Shown here piece by piece: positions 40,391-50,900 of a DNA stretch of 64,000 nt. The translations under genes were made by a program, and so were the position numbers. The notes under the pieces were generated by a model. That model saw nothing but the letters and a program-made list of their open reading frames with translations. It was not told the origin of the DNA and did no database searches. Position 1 is the first letter of the stretch. Every line of letters begins with the position of its first letter. This stretch comes from Rhabditoides inermis. Lineage: Eukaryota; Nematoda; Chromadorea; Rhabditida; Rhabditidae. The stretch spans positions 716,324 through 780,323 of the forward strand of contig CAWZYM010000285.1 in NCBI GenBank assembly GCA_963966185.1. Reading direction: 5' to 3'.

Positions 40391-40722
40391 TTTCTGAAAC
40401 AACACGTAAGCAGAGTGAAATGAAGGGAGGGGAGAGAGGGATGGGGAGAGAGTGAAACAGGAAGAGAAAAGGGAGGGAGGGGAAGAAGGATAGGGGTGGA
40501 TTGGTGGACTCACAATGTTCAGTATAGCCGGGCGATGCGAGGGGCGATAGAGAAATGAAGAAATGACACTCACTCTCTATCTTACCCACCTCTTCCGAAA
40601 GCCCCATTCTAATTCCAATTTCCACAACTCAAAGAACGCACTTTTCAAAACACGTTTATCACACATGGATCTCGCACAACGATGATTGGTTAAAATTCAA
40701 ATAGTAGCTACAAATCGATAAA

Positions 40723-42639
40723 TCAATAAAAGTGCTTCTTCTGCTGGTCGATGACAAACTTGTCGTAGAGGGAGAACCTGAAAACAATGGTTGTATCGAT
40801 CGATAATCAATCAATCAATCGATAACCACTCACGCTCCAAATGCGAGTCCGAGAATGACGAGAGCGACAAGGATCCAGGATACGAGGGAAGAGTTGCGTG
40901 GGTCCGAAGCATCCACCTTTTTTGCGCCCTGGAAAGATCGATAATCAATCGATAATCAATCCTTACCTCGCGCTCCACTCTCTTCGGCTCCCTAACAGGC
41001 TCGTCCGTGTGAGGCGGGGTCGTCAGCTCGTACCTTCGAATCGATAATCAATCGATAACGATACAAAAGTGACTGACACTCGGAAGCACTGCACATCGTG
41101 ATTGCTGAAGAGCTGGCCAGTCTGTGCCGAGAGACCGATACGGTAGCCGGTAGGCAGGAAAATGTCTGTGATACGGTAGATACAGTACCCCTAGGTGGCT
41201 ACCGTACTCACTCTCGTACTCGATACACTTTCTCCACTCGCTTTCCCCATCTTCTGCCAACCACACAGAGAGAGTGGAGTGAACGTAGCGAGCGAGCAGC
41301 TTGAATGGCTTCTCCGACGAAGACCTGCGATACAGTAATCCGTTCCGACTACAGTACTCCCAGATGCCGTATCCAGTGAACCATATACCGTACTTCAAGG
41401 TACCGTAACCCGGATCGCAGTACTCACGTGAAGTGGCACATCTCTTCCCCGGCCGAGCCGAGAACGCGCAAATTCTTCCCGTCCTCGTCATAGTGCACAT
41501 ACTGAAATCAATCGATAATCAGTCGATAATCGATCGATCGATACCTCCTGATGGTCGTTATCAGCCATCACCAGCGACACGGTGGGATTGTAGGCAAACG
41601 TGGCGCTCGCGTCGTTTGTGTAAGTGTCAATCACTGCAATCGATAGATAACCAATCGATATGGATGGGTATGTCTCCCTCACACAGCGCGATGCCCTTCC
41701 ATGTTTCTGTCGCGTCGACTCCCCACTCTCCCCCCGTTGGTAGCTCCGTGTCTGACAGCCAGATTGCCATTCCATCCGCGTTCGGTCGACCGCCCCATAT
41801 ACGGGCCTCCAACTGAAAAGAGAAGTCTGACACAGCTTCTTTCTCCCGCAACACTTGGACTGATCGACTGGATTAAGGAAGGCGCTCTTCAGGCGCTCTC
41901 ACAATTCATTATCCCCTGTTCATCACTCGAGAGTAGACTGACAGGACAGGACTCTCTGTCACTCTCGACAGTGACCAATGGAAAGAGTGAAAGAGGAGTA
42001 CCCCGATGACTCACCACCATCTCCCAATCCCTCGCATCCAACGCGTGTTTGTTCCACATCGAACCCGCAAGCGACTCTGCCGCGCGCGTCAGCCGCACCC
42101 TCTCGCGCTGACCGAATGCCGTGCCTACAGTATACATGTCCATCTACAGTACTCCAGTTCTGCCTACAGTAATACCATCTACAGTATGATGAACTACCGT
42201 GCAGGTTCCAGTTGGCGAAGACCGGCTTGGACTTGCTGAATGCGTGGGCGGCGATCTCATGTCCTCGGGTGGATGTGATGTCAACGCCTTCGAGGTCCGG
42301 ACCCTGAAACAGGCATGGTCACATGAGCGAGAGAGAGAGAGAGAGAGAGGAAAAGAGGGAGAGAGAGAGGGAGAGAGGGAGGGAGAGAGGGAGAGAGGGA
42401 GGGAGGGAGAGAGATACAGAGAGAGAGGGAGAGAGAAGGGGGGAGGGAGAGAGAGATACAGAGAGAGAGGGGATAGAGAGAGACGGAAGGAGAGAGGGAA
42501 AGAGGGCGAGACAGGGAGAGCGGGAGAATAGAGAGAGGGAAGGAGAGAGGGAGAAAGAGAGGGAGAGAGGGAGGAAAGAGACTTTGTAGTCGGATGCGTA
42601 GACGGCAGTCACTAGGTACAGGAGAAGGAGCAGCCGCAT
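40723..42639 (-). CDS. ile-2: VIP36/LMAN2-type L-type lectin cargo receptor (intact copy)
   Basis: Type I membrane lectin of the ER-Golgi interface that binds high-mannose glycoproteins. 327 residues, 11 exons with matching phases: 42583-42639, 42198-42303, 42015-42124, 41683-41812, 41545-41633, 41428-41501, 41212-41324, 41078-41165, 40967-41033, 40834-40928, 40723-40777. Order: signal peptide (MRLLLLLYLVTAVYA), L-type lectin domain (GSMWNKHALDARDWEMV; GGRPNADGMAIWLS; LLIDTYTND with the Asp/Asn metal-binding pattern; LPTGYRIGLSAQTGQLFSNHD), an acidic/basic stem, membrane helix SLVSWILVALVILGLAFGAF and a 15-residue cytosolic tail ending KKHFY. Tail length and end match VIP36 (KRFY) rather than ERGIC-53, which has a long coiled coil. 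It heads a likely operon with the small gene downstream. The symbol follows the C. elegans VIP36 homologue. Confidence 0.88.
42331..42580. repeat. Long (GA)n-type tract in lectin intron 1 (right copy)
   Basis: About 250 bases of GA with GGGA and TACAGA interruptions fill intron 1. The left copy has only about 44 bases of repeat at the same place. Confidence 0.95.
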
Positions 42640-42722
42640 GGCTCGGGTGAGGGAAGGGTAAATGACGGCGGTCGACTGTCATTCGCCGAGAGACGAGCGA
42701 GTGAGAGCGACTCGAATCAGCA

Positions 42723-43094
42723 TACCACACTTTGCCAATCGGCTTGTGCAGGTGTTGCTTATTTTTCGTATCTATATATTGTTTTCCTTTTAATATTTTC
42801 CGTATGTTTCTTATGTCACGCATTGTTCAGGTTGCTAATTAGCGCGTTGTCACTGCTCACAGGCAGACAACCAATCCCTTTCTGCCGGAAGAAGGCGTCT
42901 CTGATTAAAAACTGAACTACGCTCGTTTCTATCCTGCAGGTGTTTTTGAAAAATTAAAGTTATTTATTCATTTTAATTTTTTAAGAAGCGGAACGTAGGA
43001 TGAAATAATAAAAGCGCAAGAATAGATAGATTTATCATTACGGGCAGCAATAGCATCTGCCTCCTGCCATGTGAGGAAAGGAGAAACGGCGCTC
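42723..43094. other. Spacer without supported gene
   Basis: AT-rich sequence between the right arm and the small secreted-protein gene; no exon or repeat recognised. Confidence 0.4.
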
Positions 43095-43681
43095 CTAAAA
43101 CTTATGCATATGCTGCATATATCCTCTCTCTCTCCCCTCTCTCTCCCCCTTTCTCCTTCTTCCTCTCTCCCTCTCTCCCGCTCTCTCCCCTCTCTCTCTC
43201 CCGCACACTATTTCCGCATCGCGAGTCCCTCTTTCTCCAGTTGTTCTTCCAGCACCCGTCCAACGGGGTCCCGGAGGTAATGCATGCGTCGCAGTTGAAC
43301 AGACAGCGGAAGTTGTTCGACTGCAATACTTGCTTGGCTAGCAACGACACATCGCTTTCCTCCTTTTCCATACAATTATTATTATAATAAAATCATAGGT
43401 GGGAACGCGATGCAATAGTTCTACCCTCTCACCAGAGCGAGTGTCACTGCTCCGATCACCGCGTTGCGTTGTCCGCGGTGGCGTCGAACGGGCTGCGGCG
43501 GCGGCTCCTGCTGCTCCTTCAACTGCTCCTTCTCCCGCGCATGCTCCGGCTCCTCCTGTTTCTGCTCCTGCATCTCCTGCTCCTGCTCCTCCTGCTCCTT
43601 CAACTGCTCCTCCGTGTCCATCCATCGCGCACCGCACGCCGCCGTTAGCGCAACGAGAATCAGTATGTTGGCGAGACGCAT
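43095..43681 (-). CDS. Small secreted Gln/Glu-rich, cysteine-containing protein (unrecognised)
   Basis: 126 residues from exons 43433-43681, 43207-43320 and 43095-43112, phases matching. The start ATG at 43681 opens a clear signal peptide (MRLANILILVALTAACG). A low-complexity, strongly charged segment follows, built on EQLKEQEEQEQEMQEQKQEE-like repeats, then a basic stretch (PQPVRRHRGQR). The second exon has five cysteines: FRCLFNCDACITSG, DGCWKNN and SRCG. The last exon adds six codons; an alternative end just after the cysteine exon is possible. RRHR could be a processing site that releases the C-terminal cysteine module. No family was recognised. Confidence 0.6.
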
Positions 43682-44359
43682 TGCGAGTTGTTCACTGCTA
43701 TCGTACTCGACACAGCCACTCATTTATACTGTCTCCTATCAACACACGTATGCGTTATCGAACGGGATTGGTTCACTATCAGTCAAGCTTTTGCTGGATC
43801 CAGGTTATGCTTTTCCAGGTAGACGTTGCTTATCAGCTTATCGTGAATGACTCATCTGATCGGAGTGATAGCAGACATTCTCCGTACGTGGGCATTCTGA
43901 AAAGAAATGAAGAAATGATGTGAGGCAAGAGAGGTGTTTATAGTTATATTGGTTTATAATGTGAACACAAATTTAGTTTACACGTCATGGTTCACCCCTA
44001 TACACACTGGTATCTCTCCAGCAACTTACTCTATGAAAATCTAACGAGAACTTTGGGAAACAAGAGACATGTTGCCTTGCTGAACTGTGAAAATCGTATT
44101 AAAATATAGAGATATGTGTGAGAAAATGATACAATTAAATTACCCTAGATCACCTGTCAAAGCGTTTTCACATCATAATTTTCTCCACACAAATCATCTG
44201 CGGTGGGAAATACACATGCGCTGTATCCTAGGATCGGATTCGCAGATCGTATGCAACTCTCCTTAGCCACTGCGCTGTGTTTAGTTTCAGAGTTCGCAGC
44301 ACCTTTCACGCTACTCTGAGTTCTGATTTCTGTACTGCCACTCTCTTCCCCCCCACAGT
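43682..44359. other. Intergenic region between the secreted protein and chemoreceptor genes
   Basis: Divergent promoters are expected here. A pyrimidine-rich CCCCCCCACAG at 44349-44359 directly precedes the chemoreceptor ATG and may be a trans-splice acceptor. Confidence 0.4.
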
Positions 44360-46648
44360 ATGCGGGACGTGCACGAGCTCTCGTTTCTCTTCACCGAGAT
44401 ATACCACGTTGTCACTGCCTTGCAACTCGTCTGTGCTCTCACCAACATCTATATGATCGTCAACGTCTCGCCGACAGCCATGAAGACATACAAGTACTAT
44501 GTGCTGCATCTGACGGTGAGTGCGAAACGTTTGCATTCATTTTCGAAAGTCAATTTTTACAAATTTCCTGATTTCATTAGATAATTAAGATTTTATTATA
44601 CAATTAAATCACTCAGTTAAAGTAAGTGTACCCTCTGGTTTTTGAAGTTGAGTTAGTATCAGCATGTTGAAATATGTCATAAATAGTATACTTTCTCATA
44701 GAAATGTTATGCGCAAGTTGCCTTGAAGTTTGTGTAAATTGCGCTCGAACACGCTCTTTCTAGAGAAAAGTGTGCAGAAATGTGCACAAACGTGCACGGT
44801 TGTTGATGGTTTCTCGCCGCCATTTGCGGCATATAGTCCAATTGACAAAAGTGTATAATTTTTGATGTATTTTCCCATTCCGATGCTAAATCAACTTCGA
44901 AAACCAGAGGGTACACTCCCTTCAAAACACAATGAAAAAGAAACCTGTAAGTCCATTTCATTCAGGTTCTTACCTTTGCTGGTGAACTCATCATGCTACT
45001 GTCTCGTCCAGTATTGCTCTTCCCCTATTCCATCATCTACAGCGACGGCTACTTCTCGGACACCAATCAAACAGTCGTCTTTGCGATTTTGGTGAATCAA
45101 AGTATAATATATTATACAAATAACATCATTCCAGTTCATTATGATCAATGGCATGGCGTACGGCGGGGCGTCGTACTCGGTGACGTACGCGTACCGACTG
45201 AGTGTCGTCCTGCCAATCGGAAGGCTCAAGACCATAGTCACACCCACGTGGTGGAAGGCCTATGGACTCAGAGGTGTAATATGTATCATGGCTCTGTTTA
45301 ATTGTCTCTTTTTTATCAGTACTTTTTTATTCATTTCTTTTATATTTTCTATTCATTTCTTTTCATTTCTTTTCTTCTTATTCTTATTCTTATTCTTCTT
45401 CTTTTCCCCGCGGCGTGCGGTCGGGTCTTTATTTTGTTCCGCCACCGCCGAATGATCGGTCATCGACAAGAATCCTTCCCGAGTAACCAGTGAGGCGGCG
45501 GAAAGTATCCTCATGTGGAAGCAGCTATGGCGCGAGGAGATATCAATTGGCATGGAAGCAAAGGAAAACCCGGAGCTCTACACGTTAAGAATGGTACTCT
45601 AATGGTCCAGGAATGATTACCGATCAAGTCTGTATTGTCTTTCCACCACTAACCTCGTCAGCCTACCTGTCTTTCCCCGGCGTTAGCCTATGTATGTATC
45701 TCGCATCTTAGGCACTACTGTATGCTTCATAACATCATGATTGTGTTTAACGATTCCGGATAAACGATTGATTGATTGATTTAAAGTATTGTAGAGTATT
45801 GTTTGTGTCCCTTTTTCAGTCGCGTGCGTCATTCAAAACGCGATTCCGCTGTTGCAGAGTTGGGAGAGCGCCGAAGTGTATCGAAATAGAGTGGTTGGCT
45901 ATTTGCAAACATGCTCTCTATCATAAACAAATTTCAGCTTGCACATGACGATCTGAAATTTTTCGTGAAATCCAGTATTTTCAACTCGACCTCCTATATT
46001 TTTATGTTCGATGATAGTGCAGTATCGGATAATTCACAGTTTATCATAATAGCTGGTACGCATGTGAACAGTTTTCTAACATCAGTTTCTTTCAGGTGGA
46101 GGTGTGGTGTTTTTCCTATTCATTATTGCTGTGAACGTTGTGATTCTGAACCTTATCAACAAATCTCAAATGAGTGCAAAGTCCAAACAGTTGCATCGAA
46201 TGCTGACAATTCAATTGTGGATGCAGGTTGTATAGTAGCAATCATAGTATTTTTACAGACAGATGAGTTTTCCAGATTTTTCTCGTTTTCTCTCTCAGCG
46301 GAATTTTATCTGTGATATTCACATTTCGCGGTCAAATGCAGCTCAGTAGAGAGTCAGGTAACCAAACAACTTCATTAAGTTTTAATTTATCACTTGATTG
46401 TGTTACTAAATAATTCATGCCATCTATTCTAATTAAATTGTATAATTAATATTTTGAATTATTCAGAACTCGTCAGCAGGTGGATGTTTGTTGCGTTTTG
46501 CACGCAATCGATCAGCAACTTTCTTTTGAGTGTCGTAACGACGAGAGTCTATCGAGTCTGGCTGTGGAACAAACTGCCATTCAAGAAACGAATCATCAAC
46601 GACTTCGCCACGCTCAACAACAGAATATCGGCAGTCACTGTTGTCTAA
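44360..46648 (+). CDS. Nematode seven-transmembrane chemoreceptor
   Basis: 334 residues, 8 exons with matching phases: 44360-44515, 44966-45091, 45135-45273, 45820-45890, 45938-46055, 46096-46226, 46276-46357, 46467-46648. Helix 1 is YHVVTALQLVCALTNIYMIV, followed by the intracellular SPTAMKTYKYYVLHLT, which is very like the first loop of nematode Srh/Str-type receptors. Later helices include GGGVVFFLFIIAVNVVILNL, then a basic loop MSAKSKQLHRMLTIQLWMQ, IFLVFSLSGILSVIFTF, and the last helix WMFVAFCTQSISNFLLSVV with TTRVYR after it. N-glycosylation is possible at FNSTS in the second extracellular loop. A receptor on sensory cilia is the usual role of the family; the ligand is unknown. Intron 3 (546 bases) contains a retrotransposon-like 3' fragment. 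The subfamily (srh, sri, str and so on) was not resolved. Confidence 0.85.
45485..45785 (+). mobile_element. Probable 3' fragment of an RTE-like retrotransposon in chemoreceptor intron 3
   Basis: A short frame with a stop at 45601 (ESILMWKQLWREEISIG...TLRMVL) precedes about 150 untranslated bases and a terminal run GATTGATTGATT at 45769-45780. RTE-like elements end in short tandem repeats of this kind. The upstream boundary is unclear; a pyrimidine-rich low-complexity stretch at 45320-45410 lies beside it. Confidence 0.4.
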
Positions 46649-46957
46649 AAATGAGATGATAAATATTTAAATGTGTTTCTCATCAGCTTACAATTTTTCT
46701 TGCTATATACTTACTTACAAACGAGACCAGAAACTCACCGATACAACATTTCCAGATACAAACGTTCATCCACATTTCGAACATTATGATGTGTGTCGTA
46801 ACTCGTAAATTATGGGTAATAAAAGTGGTTCTTCTTCGCTCCTTTCTTCACTCGTGCCATTCAATTCAAGCGGCGTAGCAGGAGCAGGGCGGGAAGAGGA
46901 GATCGAACTCGCATCTGAGACTCTCTCTCCCTCTCGCTCCTCTTCTCTCCCTCTCTA

Positions 46958-47010
<53 letters not shown>

Positions 47011-47023
47011 GCACCCTATCTCC
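46649..47023. other. Spacer with (CT)n tract at 46919-47008
   Basis: AATAAA near 46814 could serve the chemoreceptor transcript. The CT tract is about 90 bases long. No exon is seen. Confidence 0.5.
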
Positions 47024-47156
47024 TTAGCCAGCTGTCACGTCCTGTGGATGCAATGAGCGAGCATAGCTGGGTACTCGAACCACCAGTGGCTCACACAGCG
47101 ACGCATCCACGATGAGGCACTCACGCAGACAACCACTCGCTGTGCCGACACGTATG

Positions 47157-47192
<36 letters not shown>

Positions 47193-47666
47193 CCACCGTT
47201 GACCAACTCTCCGAGACGCTGGATGTTGCCGTCGTCGATGTGTGTGAAGTCAGAGTGGGTAAAGTCCAAGCGCAGCGTGCCGATCTGGTATGAATGAAAA
47301 ATGAAATAAAGAAAAACACAGCCTGAGAGCTGAGAGTGTTTGGATCTACCTGACTTGCAGTAAACATTGATCTTACATAGAGAAGGGCACTAATAACAAC
47401 GAAAAACGAGCGAAACACGCACAGAATTCAACAGCAAGTGTTGTTCACTGGAGGGTGCAAAGTGAATGATGCTACGGTATAGCGTTGGTAGTTGGTAGTG
47501 TGTTTTCTCATGGAGTTATAGCCGTGCTTTTTCACAAGTCTGCTATAAAAAATGGTTCATATGTTAGTTTTGTATCAAATGTGAGCATTACGTTGTTGAT
47601 AACGGGAAAAAGAGCGAGTTCTTCGAACAGATCGTGCGGATCATGCGGCGAGTAGAGCATCTGCAA

Positions 47667-47698
<32 letters not shown>

Positions 47699-47815
47699 TT
47701 TCCTCTCTCTCATTTCGCCCTGCTAGACTGCAGACGAGACATGGCGAAGGTGAAGTCGACCGTGTCCGCGCACTGTGCCAGAGACTGGTAGTCAATCCTG
47801 CCAACCATAGCTAGG
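47024..47815 (-). CDS. 3' half of F-box/LRR-like paralogue B
   Basis: Exons, 5' to 3': about 47737-47810 (IDYQSLAQCADTVDFTFAMS), 47592-47660 (HDLFEELALFPVINN), 47197-47284 (IGTLRLDFTHSDFT) and 47024-47139, ending at TAA 47024-47026. The last three join in phase; the donor of the first is uncertain. Each exon has a counterpart in paralogue A at 36.6-37.3 kb: YRVLAQSCDVIDFTF, QLDLFPSIAN, IGTVVLDYAYVDFT. The first visible exon has a proper acceptor (TTGGCAG) at 47811-47817, so more exons should lie upstream on the minus strand. In their place the 114-bp satellite begins about 100 bases away. Either the satellite expanded within an intron or it replaced the 5' half. Confidence 0.5.
47159..47190. 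repeat. (CT)n tract in paralogue B intron
   Basis: A pure CT run immediately beyond the donor of exon 47197-47284. Confidence 0.9.
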
Positions 47816-47913
47816 ACAGCCTAACTCCCCGCTCATCTCACTCCAGGTCGCGGGTCTGTTCGACAGTGGCGTGGATCCGCGGTCGCATCACTCGCTCGCG
47901 CAGCCAGCCACAC

Positions 47914-50900
47914 AGCTTGCATGGCCCAGGTGTGGAAACACCATTTCCCGGTGAGAGGCATCTCTGACTTGCCAACAAGAAAGAATTAGATTATTCCGAA
48001 GTGGTTTCTGTACATTTTCAACCTGTTTTCTTGCATGGCACAGGTGTGGAAACACCATTTCCCGGTGAGAGGCATCTCTGACTTGCCAACAAGAAAGAAT
48101 TAGATTATTCCGAAGTGGTTTCTGTACATTTTCAACCTGTTTTCTTGCATGGCACAGGTGTGGAAACACCATTTCCCGGTGAGAGGCATCTCTGACTTGC
48201 CAACAAGAAAGAATTAGATTATTCCGAAGTGGTTTCTGTACATTTTCAACCTGTTTTCTTGCATGGCCCAGGTGTGGAAACACCATTTCCCGGTGAGAGG
48301 CATCTCTGACTTGCCAACAAGAAAGAATTAGATTATTCCGAAGTGGTTTCTGTACATTTTCAACCTGTTTTCTTGCATGGCCCAGGTGTGGAAACACCAT
48401 TTCCCGGTGAGAGGCATCTCTGACTTGCCAACAAGAAAGAATTAGATTATTCCGAAGTGGTTTCTGTACATTTTCAACCTGTTTTCTTGCATGGCACAGG
48501 TGTGGAAACACCATTTCCCGGTGAGAGGCATCTCTGACTTGCCAACAAGAAAGAATTAGATTATTCCGAAGTGGTTTCTGTACATTTTCAACCTGTTTTC
48601 TTGCATGGCACAGGTGTGGAAACACCATTGCCCGGTGAGAGGCATCTCTGACTTGCCAACAAGAAAGAATTAGATTATTCCGAAGTGATTTCTGTACATT
48701 TTCAACCTGTTTTCTTGCATGGCCCAGGTGTGGAAACACCATTTCCCGGTGAGAGGCATCTCTGACTTGCCAACAAGAAAGAATTAGATTATTCCGAAGT
48801 GGTTTCTGTACATTTTCAACCTGTTTTCTTGCATGGCACAGGTGTGGAAACACCATTTCCCGGTGAGAGGCATCTCTGACTTGCCAACAAGAAAGAATTA
48901 GATTATTCCGAAGTGATTTCTGTACATTTTCAACCTGTTTTCTTGCATGGCACAGGTGTGGAAACACCATTTCCCGGTGAGAGGCATCTCTGACTTGCCA
49001 ACAAGAAAGAATTAGATTATTCCGAAGTGGTTTCTGTACATTTTCAACCTGTTTTCTTGCATGGCACAGGTGTGGAAACACCATTTCCCGGTGAGAGGCA
49101 TCTCTGACTTGCCAACAAGAAAGAATTAGATTATTCCGAAGTGGTTTCTGTACATTTTCAACCTGTTTTCTTGCATGGCACAGGTGTGGAAACACCATTT
49201 CCCGGTGAGAGGCATCTCTGACTTGCCAACAAGAAAGAATTAGATTATTCCGAAGTGATTTCTGTACATTTTCAACCTGTTTTCTTGCATGGCACAGGTG
49301 TGGAAACACCATTTCCCGGTGAGAGGCATCTCTGACTTGCCAACAAGAAAGAATTAGATTATTCCGAAGTGGTTTCTGTACATTTTCAACCCGTTTTCTT
49401 GCATGGCACAGGTGTGGAAACATCATTTCCCGGTGAGAGGCATCTCTGACTTGCCAACTGGAAAGAATTAGATTATTCCGAAGTGGTTTCTGTATTTTTT
49501 CAACCTGTTTTCTTGCATGGCACAGGTGTGGAAACATCATTTCCCGGTGAGAGGCATCTCTGACTTGCCAACTGGAAAGAATTAGATTATTCCGAAGTGG
49601 TTTCTGTACATTTCCAACCTGTTTTCTTGCATGGCACAGGTGTGGAAACATCATTTCCCGGTGAGAGGCATCTCTGACTTGACAACTGGAAAGAATTAGA
49701 TTATTCCGAAGTGGTTTCTGTACATTTTCAACCTGTTTTCTTGCATGGCACAGGTGTGGAAACATCATTTCCCGGTGAGAGGCATCTCTGACTTGCCAAC
49801 TGGAAAGAATTAAATTATTCCGAAGTGGTTTCTGTACATTTTCAACCTGTTTTCTTGCATGGCACAGGTGTGGAAACATCATTTCCCGGTGAGAGGCATC
49901 TCTGACTTGCCAACTGGAAAGAATTAGATTATTCCGAAGTGGTTTCTGTACATTTTCAACCTGTTTTCTTGCATGGCACAGGTGTGGAAACATCATTTCC
50001 CGGTGAGAGGCATCTCTGACTTGCCAACTGGAAAGAATTAGATTATTCCGAAGTGGTTTCTGTACATTTTCAACCTGTTTTCTTGCATGGCACAGGTGTG
50101 GAAACATCATTTCCCGGTGAGAGGCATCTCTGACTTGCCAACTGGAAAGAATTAGATTATTCCGAAGTGGTTTCTGTACATTTTCAACCTGTTTTCTTGC
50201 ATGGCACAGATGTGGAAACATCATTTCCCGGTGAGAGGCATCTCTGACTTGCCAACTGGAGAGAATTAGATTATTCCGAAGTGGTTTCTGTACATTTTCA
50301 ACCTGTTTTCTTGCATGGCACAGGTGTGGAAACGTCATTTCCCGGTGAGAGGCATCTCTGACTTGCCAACAAGAAAGAATTAGATTATTCCGAAGTGCTT
50401 TCTGTACATTTTCAACCTGTTTTCTTGCATGGCACAGGTGTGGAAACATCATTTCCCGGTGGGAGGCATCGCTGACTTGCCAACTGGAAAGAATTAGATT
50501 TGTCCGAAGTGGTTTCTGTACATTTTCAACCTGTTTTCTTGCATGGCACAGGTGTGGAAACATCATTTCCCGGTGAGAGGCATTGCTGACTTGCCAACTG
50601 GAAAGAATTAGATTATTCCGAAGTGGTTTCTGTACATTGTCAACCTGTTTTCTTGCATGGCACAGGTGTGGAAACATCATTTCCCGGTGAGAGGCATCGC
50701 TGACTTGCCAACTGGAAAGAATTAGATTATTCCGAAGTGGTTTCTGTACATTTTCAACCTGTTTTCTTGCATGGCACAAGTGTGGAAACATCATTTCCCG
50801 GTGAGAGGCATCGCTGACTTGCCAACTGGAAAGAATTAGATTGTTCCGAAGTGGTTTCTGTACGATTTCAACCTGTTTTCTTGCATGGCACAGGTGTGAA

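Larger units (their letters stand above)
40030..42722 (-). repeat. Right arm of the inverted segmental duplication
   Basis: Reverse complement of 30.55-33.08 kb including promoter, introns and intergenic spacer. Homology ends at about 42720, next to the start of the lectin promoter, and at about 40030 beyond the small gene. Confidence 0.9.
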
